This document shows positions 18,372 to 27,921 of a stretch of 64,000 nucleotides of DNA, in pieces. The stretch's first letter is position 1. Each line of letters starts with the position of its first letter. This DNA comes from Desulforhopalus vacuolatus (GTDB taxonomy: Bacteria > Desulfobacterota > Desulfobulbia > Desulfobulbales > Desulfocapsaceae). The notes under the pieces are model-generated. The model saw nothing but the letters and a program-made list of their open reading frames with translations. It ran no database searches and was not told the origin of the DNA. The stretch spans positions 91,877 through 155,876 of the forward strand of contig NZ_JAFFPZ010000008.1 of NCBI RefSeq assembly GCF_016918505.1. The letters are read 5' to 3'. The translations under genes were made by a program, and so were the position numbers.

Positions 18372-19800
18372 CGGCGGCCATCCTGTTTTTATTAGCGGAG
18401 AGAAGAGGGTGCACTACCTCTTCAAGATATTCTGTGGTCTGCGCCTCTGCCCGACCGGTAAACTGCGTATAGTCAGAGATCATTGCATCCATTTCTTCCT
18501 GGGTGAAAGGAATACGAGGATCAGCAGCCATGCGCTCAATAAGGTCGTTACCAGCACCATTTTCCTTAATGTTACGGCCTGCGGCAAGGGAGTGTTCTTT
18601 CACAACTTCATGCATCTCCTGGCGACTTTTTCCTTTTTCGACAGCCATCATGAGGATCTTTTCAGTGGACATGAAAGGGAGTTCCTGCAACAGGTAACGT
18701 TCAATTTGTTTCGGGAAAACAACCATATCGGAAGAAACGTTATTGAAGATTCTCAATATTGCATCTGTAAGAAGAAAGGCTTGTGGAATATCCATCCGAC
18801 GAATGGCGGAGTCGTCAAGGGTACGCTCAAACCACTGATTACTGTAGGTCCCGGCAAAATCAACCGACAGGTTCATCAGCTTGCGGGCAAGTCCACAGAG
18901 GCGTTCACTGCGCATGGGGTTTCGCTTATAAGCCATCGCTGAGGAACCAGTCTGGTTTTTCTCAAAGGGTTCCTCCTGTACCTTAAGATTGGAGAGAAGG
19001 CGAAGGTCAACGGCAAATTTATGAGTGGTTGCACCTATCCCGGAAAGGGTCTCCGCGAGTTTCATGTCGAGTTTGCGGGTGTAGGTCTGGCCGGTGACAC
19101 TGAAGACCTTGGAAAAACCAAGTTTTTTCGCAACCAGCAGGTCGAGTTCACGTACTTTTTTATGATCACCCTTAAAAAGCTCAAGAAAGGTTGCCTGTGT
19201 ACCGACGGTACCTTTTGCGCCGCGTGCTTTCTGCTGACTTAAATAGAAGTCAATAGAGTCAAGATCCATCACAAGATCCTGTAGATAGAGCGTGTTTCGT
19301 TTGCCGACCGTAGTTGGCTGGGCAGGCTGATAATGAGTATAACCGAGGGTGGGCAGACCTTTATATTTGTCGCAGAATCCGGCGAGATTCTGAATGGCAT
19401 TGAGAAGGGCGCTGCGCACCATTTCCATGGCCTTTTTTTGAATAATCAAATCCGTATTGCAAACTACAAACTGCGAGGTCGCTCCAAGATGGATAATGCC
19501 GGCAGCTTTAGGACATTTCAGTCCAAACTCATAAACGTGGGCCATAACATCGTGGCGAATTTTTTTCTCCTGAGCAGCGGCAATCTCAAAATCGATATTT
19601 CCCACGTTGGCCCGCATTTGATCAAGCATCTCTGAAGTGATGATATCAGTGAGCCCCAGTTCATATTGTGCCTCGGCGAGAGCGAGCCAGCATTTTCTCC
19701 ATAAAGTGAATTTATTGCGTTCTGAAAAAAGAAATTGCATTTCTGGACTGGTGTAACGGCTGACAAGCGGTTCCTGGTAAATTTCACGATTTTGGGTCAT
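18349..19800 (-). CDS. purB: Adenylosuccinate lyase
   Basis: 483 aa. It acts twice in purine synthesis: SAICAR to AICAR, and adenylosuccinate to AMP. HDVMAHVYEFG and IHLGATSQFV are the early catalytic regions, TVGTQATFLEL the middle and TGSSAMAYKRNPMRSE near 281-296 is the fumarase/aspartase-superfamily signature loop. The length fits the eukaryote-like ~480-residue type of ADSL. First gene of a four-gene minus-strand unit. Confidence 0.95.
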   Translation of the reverse strand: MTQNREIYQEPLVSRYTSPEMQFLFSERNKFTLWRKCWLALAEAQYELGLTDIITSEMLDQMRANVGNIDFEIAAAQEKKIRHDVMAHVYEFGLKCPKAAGIIHLGATSQFVVCNTDLIIQKKAMEMVRSALLNAIQNLAGFCDKYKGLPTLGYTHYQPAQPTTVGKRNTLYLQDLVMDLDSIDFYLSQQKARGAKGTVGTQATFLELFKGDHKKVRELDLLVAKKLGFSKVFSVTGQTYTRKLDMKLAETLSGIGATTHKFAVDLRLLSNLKVQEEPFEKNQTGSSAMAYKRNPMRSERLCGLARKLMNLSVDFAGTYSNQWFERTLDDSAIRRMDIPQAFLLTDAILRIFNNVSSDMVVFPKQIERYLLQELPFMSTEKILMMAVEKGKSRQEMHEVVKEHSLAAGRNIKENGAGNDLIERMAADPRIPFTQEEMDAMISDYTQFTGRAEAQTTEYLEEVVHPLLSANKNRMAAVDSVLNV

Positions 19801-20177
19801 GGCAGCTCCGATATTACGATTTCAAGGAAGAAGTATAGTTGAGATAAAAAAATTAACAAAATTTTGAGGTATGAAGATATTGCTCTGAGAATGACGAAAT
19901 TGGATCTTTATACCATTATCGAGATAATTATTAAAGTTTGAAGGACTCTAAAAACCCATCAAGAGAGGGCGAATACCAAAGCTTTGCAATTTACACACCA
20001 GAAACACATTATAGAAGTTATGTCGCATAATGTATATTATGTATAATTTTATAATAAAGGATTCCAAGCCTGAGATATTCTCTGGGTCTCGACTCCTTTG
20101 TTGGCCACCCTTCAACCAGACGCCTTTTTAACCAGACGCCTTTTTGCTTTTTGGCCTTTTTGCTCTCACTCTCATGA
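19801..20177. other. Spacer between recJ and purB
   Basis: AT-rich, no gene seen. It should hold the purB promoter on the minus strand. At 20116-20145 the string ACCAGACGCCTTTTT occurs twice in tandem. Confidence 0.4.
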
Positions 20178-21845
20178 TCATAGAGAATGAACACGAATCT
20201 GCCAGCTCTCCGTCCCGCGATATCGATTGCGTGTCAGCGAATAAACAAGACTCCGCTGAGACTCTGCCTGCACATCGTTTAGTTGTTCGCCAAGCCCGAA
20301 ACCGATCCCCTTGTATTGCGAATACTGACCGCGAAACATCAGACTGAGATGCCGTTGATCCACGCCGACATTTCTTGACTGGATGACAATAGAGTTCTTA
20401 TCATAAAACTTCGGTGCCGGATTTCCCTGGCCAAATGGCTCCATCAGCATAAGATATTGAATTGATACCGGATTCATTGCTTCATCAATACTGCAGGCAA
20501 CATCGAAACTCTTCTTCCGTACAGGTTTCTGCCCATCCCGGGCACTTTCCTCGCGGATAGCCTTGCCCAGCATCTGAGTGAATTTATCCAGATTTTGTGG
20601 CTCAATACTCAATCCCGCAGCCATGGCGTGCCCGCCAAATTTTATAATTACATCAGAGCACTGCTGCAGCATTTCATGCAGATTGATTCCTTCCACAGAT
20701 CTACCGGAACCCCGCAGAGTTAAACATCTATCGGAGTCAACCGTTTCGGCCAGAACGATTGCCGGGACACCAAATAATTCCACCAGTTTCGACGCTACAA
20801 TCCCCGCGACCCCGGGATGAAATTTTCCTGCAACGACACAGACTTTTTGTTCTGCGACCTCGTATCCAGAGACCATGCTCTCGGCGAGAGCAAAATCATC
20901 GACACAGAGTTCTTTCCTTCTCAGATTCAGTTCCTGCAACTCGGCGCTCTTTTTTTTGGCGATTTTTGGATTCTCAGAGGTCAAAATTTCAACAACCAGT
21001 TGACTGTTTCCGAGCCGCCCTGCCGCATTTATCTTTGGCCCGATGCTGAAGCCAATATCCTCAGAGGTTACCTCGCCACTAAAAATTTCCGACTCTTCAA
21101 GAAGTGCTATAAGGCCGGTAAACCGTGGGTTATGCAACTCTTCAAAACCAGCCCGCACAAGAATACGATTGGTAGAAGTCAACTCAACCATATCCGCAAC
21201 AGTCCCAAGGGCTACAAAAGGGAGAAATGACTTCATATTTATATCATTTCTCTTTGAAAATTCGTTACGAATGGCAGCTGCAAGGTAAAATGCAATTCCC
21301 ACTCCGGCCATTTTGTCGCTGTGAAAACCACATTTCTCCTGCTCCGGGTTCACCACGATACAATCCGGAATGCCACTCTCGGGAAGAGCATGATGATCTG
21401 TTACGACAACCACCCCGCCGAGTTTCTGAATGAGCGTAACCACCTCACGGCTTGAGATTCCGTTATCTACCGTAATCAACAGAAACCGCTTCGAACTGAA
21501 GGATGATATATTTTCTTCAAACCAGCGGATATTCAAGCCATAGCCATCGGTCAGACGATTTGGGATGTGCCATTTTATATCAACGCCGAGCTCTCGAAAG
21601 AAATTTACCAGTAACGCAGTGGCGGTTGTTCCATCTACGTCATAGTCTCCCCAGATAATAATCTGCAGCTCTTTTTCCACGAAATAACGGACCACTTGTG
21701 CTGCTTCCCGCAGGTTAAGCATGGAGTCTGGTTTCGGCAGCGATGCGAGTTTCGGGAAAAGAAATTTCTCAATATCAGTATAGTCTTCTATTCCACGCTG
21801 AGCCAGCAGCTGAAGAATAAATCCGGGTATTTCTTTTTTCACCAT
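20178..21845 (-). CDS. recJ: Single-stranded-DNA-specific exonuclease RecJ
   Basis: 555 aa, typical for RecJ, a 5'-3' ssDNA exonuclease of recombination and mismatch repair. DHH-family motifs: IIWGDYDVDGTTATALL near 58-74, LLITVDNGIS near 122-131, VVVTDHHALPE near 147-157 and the DHHA1 motif KFGGHAMAAGLSIE near 397-410. The start lies 3 bp after miaA, so the two are tightly coupled. Confidence 0.95.
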   Translation of the reverse strand: MVKKEIPGFILQLLAQRGIEDYTDIEKFLFPKLASLPKPDSMLNLREAAQVVRYFVEKELQIIIWGDYDVDGTTATALLVNFFRELGVDIKWHIPNRLTDGYGLNIRWFEENISSFSSKRFLLITVDNGISSREVVTLIQKLGGVVVVTDHHALPESGIPDCIVVNPEQEKCGFHSDKMAGVGIAFYLAAAIRNEFSKRNDINMKSFLPFVALGTVADMVELTSTNRILVRAGFEELHNPRFTGLIALLEESEIFSGEVTSEDIGFSIGPKINAAGRLGNSQLVVEILTSENPKIAKKKSAELQELNLRRKELCVDDFALAESMVSGYEVAEQKVCVVAGKFHPGVAGIVASKLVELFGVPAIVLAETVDSDRCLTLRGSGRSVEGINLHEMLQQCSDVIIKFGGHAMAAGLSIEPQNLDKFTQMLGKAIREESARDGQKPVRKKSFDVACSIDEAMNPVSIQYLMLMEPFGQGNPAPKFYDKNSIVIQSRNVGVDQRHLSLMFRGQYSQYKGIGFGLGEQLNDVQAESQRSLVYSLTRNRYRGTESWQIRVHSL

Positions 21846-21848
21846 CTG

Positions 21849-22796
21849 TCATTTCTCCAGCCAGAGTGCAATCGTCTTGAGAATTTGCTGCCTGTCTATG
21901 GCAACATCAAACCACTGCAGACCATCAACCTGATGAAACCAGGTATATTGCCGCTTGGCATAGCGCCGAGTGTCGCGTGCAAGCAGTCTCTCCATTTCTG
22001 CGTAATCATATTTTCCATCAAGAAATGCATTCATCTGCCGATAGCCAATGCTCTGCATGGATTTAAGTTCTGGTCCACAGCCCTTTTCCCTCAGACTGCG
22101 AACCTCCTGCTCAAGCCCGCCCTGAAGCATCATTCTGCAACGTTGATTAATTCTTTTATACAGTTTTTCTCGATCGCAGGTGAGGCCGATCTGCAGCAGA
22201 CGACGGAAATCATTCCCTTCTTTACGGCGTCGTTCCTGTTGTCGACGCAGGTACTCTGACCAGGGTATTCCACTGACCAGATAGATTTCCAGCCCACGCA
22301 GCAACCGCTGGGTATCCCTGATGTGTACCCGCTGTGCCGTCTCAGGATCATACTGTTGCAACTCTTCGTAGAGTTTTTCACGCCCTTCTTCTTCCAGCCT
22401 CCTGCGCAAGACTCCGCGCAGTTTAATATCAATCGGAGCATCGTTAAAGAGCCCCTCTATGAGTGCCTTGAGGTACAACCCAGAACCGCCGGTAATAAAG
22501 GGGAGCCTGCCCCGCTCATGAATTTCCCGAACAAGACGCAGGCCATCAGCGGCAAAACGGGCTGCATCGTACTGTTCATCAGGGGTACAAACATCAATAA
22601 GATGATGGGGAACCTTCGCCCTCTCCTCATCGGTCGCTTTGGCTGTTCCAATATCCATGCCGCGATAGACCTGCATGGAATCAAGGCTGATGATTTCGCA
22701 GTCAAAACGCGATGCCACTTCAAACGAGAGCGCCGTTTTCCCAATAGCGGTTGGGCCAGCAATTACCAATACAGGTCCTTCTACAATCTCTTTCAT
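21849..22796 (-). CDS. miaA: tRNA dimethylallyltransferase
   Basis: 315 aa. It adds the isopentenyl group to A37 of tRNAs reading U-starting codons, the substrate for MiaB. P-loop AGPTAIGKTAL near 13-23, SLDSMQVYRGMDIGTAK, PHHLIDV and GGSGLYLKALIEGL are all diagnostic, and RRYAKRQYTWF near the end is the tRNA-binding signature. Six bp separate it from the upstream helix-hairpin-helix gene. Confidence 0.97.
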   Translation of the reverse strand: MKEIVEGPVLVIAGPTAIGKTALSFEVASRFDCEIISLDSMQVYRGMDIGTAKATDEERAKVPHHLIDVCTPDEQYDAARFAADGLRLVREIHERGRLPFITGGSGLYLKALIEGLFNDAPIDIKLRGVLRRRLEEEGREKLYEELQQYDPETAQRVHIRDTQRLLRGLEIYLVSGIPWSEYLRRQQERRRKEGNDFRRLLQIGLTCDREKLYKRINQRCRMMLQGGLEQEVRSLREKGCGPELKSMQSIGYRQMNAFLDGKYDYAEMERLLARDTRRYAKRQYTWFHQVDGLQWFDVAIDRQQILKTIALWLEK

Positions 22797-22802
22797 TACA
22801 CC

Positions 22803-23234
22803 TCAATCAAAACGGAATTTTTCAGCAATATTTTTCGCACCGACAGGCCCAATCCCCTTAATCTCAGAGAGAAACTGCGGCCCGTCTATTCTGCCGTGTT
22901 TCCTTCGCCAGGCGAGGATTGCCCGTGCTCTTTTCTCCCCAACCCCCTTCACCAGACACAACTCCTCTTCTGTAGCGGAGTTTATGGAGATTTTGCCAAA
23001 GAGAATTATATTAATCGCCCTGTTCTTCCTCAAGGAGTCGTCAATAATAATTTTTTGCGGGTTGTCGAAACTGTCAGAGAGCCGAAACCAGCCAATAAAA
23101 AGGAGAGCAAAACAAAGCAGCATCAACACCAGCCAGTGATTTTCTTTTTCCCAAAAGAGTTTTTCATCGGGAATTGAGCCCGTTTCACTTTCGGGCTTTT
23201 CTTGTATTCCTTGAGGGGACGGGGTACATTCCAT
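22803..23234 (-). CDS. ComEA-like helix-hairpin-helix membrane protein
   Basis: 143 aa. A cytoplasmic-looking N-terminus is followed by a membrane helix at about 34-51 (WLVLMLLCFALLFIGWF). A linker leads to the C-terminal double helix-hairpin-helix: KISINSATEEELCLVKGVGE, KRARAILAWR and IKGIGPVGAKNIAEKF. ComEA proteins bind DNA outside the inner membrane for transformation uptake. The usual partner comEC is not in the window, so a DNA-uptake role is only suggested; comM at 43 kb is another transformation-linked gene. Confidence 0.85.
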   Translation of the reverse strand: MECTPSPQGIQEKPESETGSIPDEKLFWEKENHWLVLMLLCFALLFIGWFRLSDSFDNPQKIIIDDSLRKNRAINIILFGKISINSATEEELCLVKGVGEKRARAILAWRRKHGRIDGPQFLSEIKGIGPVGAKNIAEKFRFD

Positions 23235-23281
23235 GGCGGAAAACAGCGGGATTCCCGGAAGCGGGAAAGATTCACATCAGA

Positions 23282-23333
23282 GGACCTTGAAACAGCCTGC
23301 ATTTGAGCGAAAGACTGATTCTTTGATGTCCCC
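23282..23333 (+). repeat. Short copy of the GGxACCTTGAAACAGCC element
   Basis: GGACCTTGAAACAGCCTG opens it, then ATTTGAGCGAAAGACTG, ending in TTCTTTGATGTCC. The start matches the left end and the AAAGACTG part the right end of the longer copies; the centre is missing. It lies between the divergent comEA-like and trmL genes. Confidence 0.6.
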
Positions 23334-23392
23334 AACAGTTGAAAACAACAATACAGGATAATCCTGAAAACTCTTATCATTATGCAGGATAG

Positions 23393-23869
23393 ATGCAAAA
23401 AGTCAAACCTTTTAATATAGTGCTTGTTGAACCTGAGATTCCTCCCAACACCGGCACTATTGCCCGCCTCTGCGGAGCAACAGACACTGTTCTGCACCTT
23501 GTGCGCCCTCTCGGTTTTTCCACCGATGATAAACATCTCAAGCGCGCCGGACTTGATTACTGGAAATTTGTCAACATTGTCTACTGGGACAGTTTTGCGC
23601 AGTTTCTTACTGCCACCGAGGAAAATCTTCTCTACTTTTTTACCACGAAAACTGCACAAATTTACAGTGAGGTAGAATATCCTTCCGGAGCATATCTTGT
23701 CTTCGGAAAGGAGACGAAGGGACTCCCAAAAGAGATACTTCAGGGCCACCGTGACCGATGTTGTACTCTGCCAATGAGCAATCCTCACATCCGCAGCCTG
23801 AATCTTGCCGTATCCGCCGGAATTGTTCTCTATGAAGCTCTTCGGCAACGTGGTTTTGACAGGCAGTAA
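23393..23869 (+). CDS. trmL: tRNA (cytidine/uridine-34-2'-O)-methyltransferase
   Basis: 158 aa, the standard size of this SPOUT methyltransferase, which methylates the wobble ribose of tRNALeu. NIVLVEPEIPPNTGTIARLC is the N-terminal signature, YLVFGKETKGLPKE near 103-116 starts the knotted SAM site, and MSNPHIRSLNLAVSAGIVLYE near the end completes it. TrmL is known to favour tRNAs with modified A37, which MiaA/MiaB here would supply. Confidence 0.93.
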   Translation: MQKVKPFNIVLVEPEIPPNTGTIARLCGATDTVLHLVRPLGFSTDDKHLKRAGLDYWKFVNIVYWDSFAQFLTATEENLLYFFTTKTAQIYSEVEYPSGAYLVFGKETKGLPKEILQGHRDRCCTLPMSNPHIRSLNLAVSAGIVLYEALRQRGFDRQ

Positions 23870-23915
23870 AATAAAATTGGACATTCAGCCCAACCTTTCT
23901 CACCGGAGATAATTC

Positions 23916-25004
23916 ATGAAAGAACGAACCTTTAATTTTAGTGCAGGGCCCTCCACCCTGCCCGTCGAAGCTTTGGAAAAAGCCCGCGACGCGCTGTTTG
24001 ATTTTGCCGGAACCGGTATTGGCATCATGGAGATAAGTCACCGTTCCCAGGAGTTTTCAGCCTATATTCTTGAGGTGGAAGCCAATCTGCGGACACTGCT
24101 TGGAATTGCGGATAATTATAAAGTTCTCTTTCTTCAGGGTGGTGGTTCCAGCCAGTTTTTCATGGTGCCAATGAATCTGCTGCTCGATAAAGGAAAAAAA
24201 GCGACCTACCTCAATACAGGTGTCTGGTCGAAAAAAGCCATTGCCGAGGCAAGGCTTTTCGGCGAAGTAGCTGTTGGCTTTGACGGCAGTGCCGAGGGGT
24301 TTCATCGAGTACCGCGCCCCGATGAGTTTACGGTGTCTGAAGGCTCAGAATACCTCTATTATACCTCAAACAATACCATCTACGGCAGCGAATACAGTTA
24401 CATTCCGCAGACTGAAACCATGCTGGTCTGCGACATGAGTTCGGATTTTCTCTCTCGTCCCGTGGATGTAAACCGCTATGGACTTATTTTTGCCGGAGCT
24501 CAAAAAAATCTCGGTCCGGCGGGTGTTACCATTGTCATTATCCGCGAAGATCTTCTTGAGCGGGCACCGCTGTCGGTTCCAACCATGCTGCGCTATAAAA
24601 CCCATGCAGACAAAGGGTCAATGTTCAATACGCCGCCGGTGGTCAATATCTTTGTTGCCGGTGAGGTCTTGAAGCTGCTGAAGAAGAGTGGCGGGCTTGA
24701 GGCTGTACAGCAGCGAAATATGGAGAAGGCAGCCTTGCTTTATGAAGTGCTTGACTCGGGGGATTATTACCGTGGCTACGCGGAAAGAGAGTCACGCAGT
24801 CTGATGAATGTCTCTTTCAACCTGGCAACCCCTGAACTGGAAAGTAAATTTGTTGCTGAGGCACTGGCAGCCGGAATGAGTGGACTGAAAGGCCACCGGG
24901 ATGCCGGTGGTTGCCGTGCCTCCATCTACAACGCTTTTCCAAAGGAAGGCGTTGAACGGCTTGCTCAATTTATGACCGATTTTGCACAAAAGAATCCCGC
25001 ATGA
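23916..25004 (+). CDS. serC: Phosphoserine aminotransferase
   Basis: 362 aa. It converts 3-phosphohydroxypyruvate to phosphoserine using PLP. FNFSAGPSTLPVEALEKA opens the protein. FLQGGGSSQF binds the cofactor phosphate, LVCDMSSDFLSRPVDV holds the PLP Asp and IFAGAQKNLGPAGVT has the Schiff-base Lys near 195. C-terminal LKGHRDAGGCRASIYNA is diagnostic. GGAGATAATTC precedes the ATG. The end overlaps rlmN by ATGA. Confidence 0.97.
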   Translation: MKERTFNFSAGPSTLPVEALEKARDALFDFAGTGIGIMEISHRSQEFSAYILEVEANLRTLLGIADNYKVLFLQGGGSSQFFMVPMNLLLDKGKKATYLNTGVWSKKAIAEARLFGEVAVGFDGSAEGFHRVPRPDEFTVSEGSEYLYYTSNNTIYGSEYSYIPQTETMLVCDMSSDFLSRPVDVNRYGLIFAGAQKNLGPAGVTIVIIREDLLERAPLSVPTMLRYKTHADKGSMFNTPPVVNIFVAGEVLKLLKKSGGLEAVQQRNMEKAALLYEVLDSGDYYRGYAERESRSLMNVSFNLATPELESKFVAEALAAGMSGLKGHRDAGGCRASIYNAFPKEGVERLAQFMTDFAQKNPA

Positions 25005-26089
25005 TAAATTCATCAGAAAACAACAAGACAGACCTGCGTAACCTCACCGAGGAGCAACTTGTCGCTTTTGCGGAAAGTCTCCATCAGCCGGCTTTCCGTG
25101 GCCGCCAGATCATGGCATGGCTTTATCGCCCTGGCATTACGGACTTTTCTCAGATGACTGATCTCGCCAAAGAGTTTCGCGCTATTCTTGCTGAAAAGGC
25201 GTATATTTCACAGTTTAGCAACCCGCTGCTGGAGAAGGCCTCAGACGGTTGTGTGAAATTCGGTTTTCACCTCTTCGACGGGCAGATGATTGAAGCGGTT
25301 TTGATACCCGAACCCGATCGCAATACACTCTGTATCTCCTCACAGATTGGCTGCGCCATGGGCTGCACCTTCTGCCTCACCGGTACCATGGGTTTTATTC
25401 GCAACCTGACAACAGCGGAGATTGTAAATCAGGTTGTCGCCGCACGCGATTATCTTGCGGAGCAGCCACCGGAAACACTCATTGGATCGAACCGGGTGAC
25501 CAATGTTGTTTTTATGGGTATGGGAGAACCGCTGAACAATCTGGAGAATGTTCTTGACGCCCTCTCCATAATGACAAACCAGAAAGGGATGAGTCTTACC
25601 ACCCGCAAGCTCACCGTTTCAACATGTGGTATTGTTCCAAAACTACCGGAGCTTGGAGAAAATACTTCATGCAATTTAGCGGTTTCTTTGCACTCTGTAA
25701 AAAATAGCGTGCGCAGTGAACTGATGCCTGTCAACCGCCGCTGGCCGGTGGAAGAACTGCTCGATGCATGCCGCAATTATCCCCTGCCGAAGCGTAAGCG
25801 AATCATGTTTGAATACACCCTGCTTGAAGGTATTAATGATTCACCGACAGACGCCCTTCTCCTGGCAAAAAAACTGAGAGATATTCCCTGTAAAATCAAC
25901 CTGCTGAGTTTCAACGCCTGCCCGGAACTGCCGTTCCGCAGCCCGCCACGGGAAAAGGTTTTACAGTTTCAAAAGATACTGCTTGATGCCCATTACACGG
26001 TTTTTATCCGCAGCAGTCGAGGCTCGGATATATCTGCAGCCTGCGGGCAGCTTGCCACAAAGAATCAGCAGGAGATCAAACAGGTCTGA
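25001..26089 (+). CDS. rlmN: 23S rRNA A2503 / tRNA A37 C2-methyltransferase
   Basis: 362 aa radical SAM enzyme. FRGRQIMAWLY near 31-41 is the N-terminal motif. The cluster motif CAMGCTFC is near 118-125, followed by TGTMGFIRNLTTAEI. FMGMGEPLNN and STCGIVPKL follow, and the catalytic Cys near the C-terminus is in SAACGQLA. Overlaps serC by 4 bp and is likely translated with it. Confidence 0.96.
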   Translation: MINSSENNKTDLRNLTEEQLVAFAESLHQPAFRGRQIMAWLYRPGITDFSQMTDLAKEFRAILAEKAYISQFSNPLLEKASDGCVKFGFHLFDGQMIEAVLIPEPDRNTLCISSQIGCAMGCTFCLTGTMGFIRNLTTAEIVNQVVAARDYLAEQPPETLIGSNRVTNVVFMGMGEPLNNLENVLDALSIMTNQKGMSLTTRKLTVSTCGIVPKLPELGENTSCNLAVSLHSVKNSVRSELMPVNRRWPVEELLDACRNYPLPKRKRIMFEYTLLEGINDSPTDALLLAKKLRDIPCKINLLSFNACPELPFRSPPREKVLQFQKILLDAHYTVFIRSSRGSDISAACGQLATKNQQEIKQV

Positions 26090-26215
26090 GAGTTCTTAAA
26101 TGTTCAGGGTACCCTTGAGAAAAAGCCGTCCCTGCCATGGAAAGATGTTGAAAGCATAATGAACAGTGCTTTTTTTATCGGGCGGAAATGGCTTACAGGT
26201 TATTTTCGTACCACA

Positions 26216-26257
26216 CCTCTGCCGCTCTTAGAACTGGCCTTCTTCCGGCGGCAGAGG
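26216..26257 (+). other. Hairpin between rlmN and the small-protein gene
   Basis: CCTCTGCCGC pairs perfectly with GCGGCAGAGG over a 22-nt loop, 22 nt before the start of the next gene. There is no clear T-run (TGAAATTATTTTC), so it may be a weak terminator or a leader structure. Confidence 0.45.
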
Positions 26258-26278
26258 TGAAATTATTTTCAGGAAAAC

Positions 26279-26467
26279 ATGATGGGAAACGTAACAGACA
26301 ACGACAGAAAACAACGAAAAGTCAGCGAGGAGACTCTGCTTAAAGTTGCCAAAGAAATCGCTGTAAAATTTATTGAAACCGGACGGATAAACCCTGCGAC
26401 ATTCGACAGCGCGTTCAAAAATATTTACCGCAGCCTTGAAGAGACGATTCGCGGAGAGAAGCAATGA
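26279..26467 (+). CDS. Conserved-looking small protein upstream of mpl
   Basis: 62 aa, with TCAGGAAAAC before ATG. It is predicted to be almost wholly helical and charged: KVSEETLLKVAKEIAVKFIE, then GRINPATFDSAFKNIYRSLE. Its stop overlaps the mpl start as ATGA, which argues that it is translated. I do not recognise a named family. Confidence 0.75.
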   Translation: MMGNVTDNDRKQRKVSEETLLKVAKEIAVKFIETGRINPATFDSAFKNIYRSLEETIRGEKQ

Positions 26468-27909
26468 TGGATCTTGATCCACAACTCAACCACGCTCCCG
26501 ACACAATCAAGCGCATTCACATCATGGGTATCTGCGGCACCGGTATGGCCGCGCTTGCCGGCATGCTCCAGGCGTCCGGTTATGTGATTACGGGCAGTGA
26601 CAGCCATATATACCCGCCCATGTCAGATTTTCTTTCCGGACTCGGGATTGAGATCATGTCGGGGTATTGCGCGGAAAATCTCCAGAGTCATCCAGATCTC
26701 GTCATTGTCGGAAATGTAATTACCCGTAAAAATTCAGAGGCCATTGCCCTCTCGCAGACCACTCTGCCCTACCTCTCTTTTCCGCAGGCCCTGGCCCACT
26801 TCTTCATTCGCGGCCGCACCTCGCTCGTAGTTGCCGGAACCCATGGTAAAACAACCACCTGTTCCCTGCTTGCCAGCACCCTTTTTCGTGCCGAACTTGA
26901 CCCCACTTTCATGATTGGTGGAATCGTCAAAGAATTCAACGCCAATTTCAGACTCGGTAAAGGAAAATACTTTGTTGCAGAGGGTGACGAATACGATACG
27001 GCATTCTTTGATAAAGAATCTAAGTTTCTCCATTATCGTCCTGAAATTGCGATAATTACATCCATTGAATTTGACCATGCTGATATTTTCGACAATCTCG
27101 ACGAAATTAAGGCATCCTTTCGCAAATTTGTCCGCTTAATTCCCGAAAAAGGACTGCTCGTTGCCAACCTTGACGATCCCAATGTGGCGGAAATTGCCGC
27201 TGAAGCGAAGTGCGAGGTGCAGGGATATGGACTGTACACAGAAAACAGCACGCTCTCCTGGGCTCTCGGAGAGATGAAGACACAGGATGGCACCACGGAC
27301 TTTGCGGTGTATCGCGAGGGCCAGCTCTGGTCACGGCTCAAAGTGAAGATGGCTGGCAGGCATAATTGCCTCAACAGCCTCGCGGTAACAGCTGTCTTAA
27401 ACCGTATTGGGCTTACTCCGGAAGAGATCAGCAACGGTCTTTCCACTTTTGCCGGTGTAAAACGTCGCCAGGAAGTACGGGGAGAAAAAGGCGGCGTCAC
27501 TGTAATTGATGATTTTGCCCACCACCCCACTGCCGTTCGTGAAACCCTGGCCGCTTTGCGCTCTGCCTGGCCCGGTCGCCGACTGATAACAATTTTTGAA
27601 CCGCGAACGAACTCCTCCCGGCGGGCAATCTTTCAAAAATATTACGCCAGCGTGTTCGATTCCGCAGATCTTATTCTTCTCCGCGAACCACTTCCCATTG
27701 AAGGACTGGACCCCGAAGAGCTCTTCTCGTCAAGCAGGCTGGCCGCAGATCTGCGCCGTCGAGGACTCGATGCATTGAGTTTTTCAGACACCGACGCTAT
27801 TCTTCATCACCTTATAAAAAGGCTGAAGAAAGGAGATGTTGTTGCAATTCTCTCCAATGGTGGTTTTGACAACATCCATGCCCGCCTCCTCGCTCAGCTT
27901 GACAGCTGA
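26464..27909 (+). CDS. mpl: UDP-MurNAc:L-Ala-gamma-D-Glu-meso-DAP ligase (murein peptide ligase)
   Basis: 481 aa Mur-ligase. It reattaches recycled murein tripeptide to UDP-MurNAc. IHIMGICGTGMAALAGML is the nucleotide fold, and GSDSHIYPPMSDFLSGLGI near 40-58 is typical of Mpl rather than MurC. VVAGTHGKTTTCSLLA is the ATP P-loop, EGDEYDTAFFD the Mg/ATP site and DDFAHHPTAVRETL the C-terminal motif. Start is ATG at 26464 or 26467. Confidence 0.92.
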   Translation: MMDLDPQLNHAPDTIKRIHIMGICGTGMAALAGMLQASGYVITGSDSHIYPPMSDFLSGLGIEIMSGYCAENLQSHPDLVIVGNVITRKNSEAIALSQTTLPYLSFPQALAHFFIRGRTSLVVAGTHGKTTTCSLLASTLFRAELDPTFMIGGIVKEFNANFRLGKGKYFVAEGDEYDTAFFDKESKFLHYRPEIAIITSIEFDHADIFDNLDEIKASFRKFVRLIPEKGLLVANLDDPNVAEIAAEAKCEVQGYGLYTENSTLSWALGEMKTQDGTTDFAVYREGQLWSRLKVKMAGRHNCLNSLAVTAVLNRIGLTPEEISNGLSTFAGVKRRQEVRGEKGGVTVIDDFAHHPTAVRETLAALRSAWPGRRLITIFEPRTNSSRRAIFQKYYASVFDSADLILLREPLPIEGLDPEELFSSSRLAADLRRRGLDALSFSDTDAILHHLIKRLKKGDVVAILSNGGFDNIHARLLAQLDS

Positions 27910-27921
27910 CTGGAACATCCG

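Noticed and set aside
23123..23884. Open frame of 253 codons on the minus strand
   Set aside because: Antisense to trmL and overlapping the comEA-like gene in another frame; both of those have clear family motifs.
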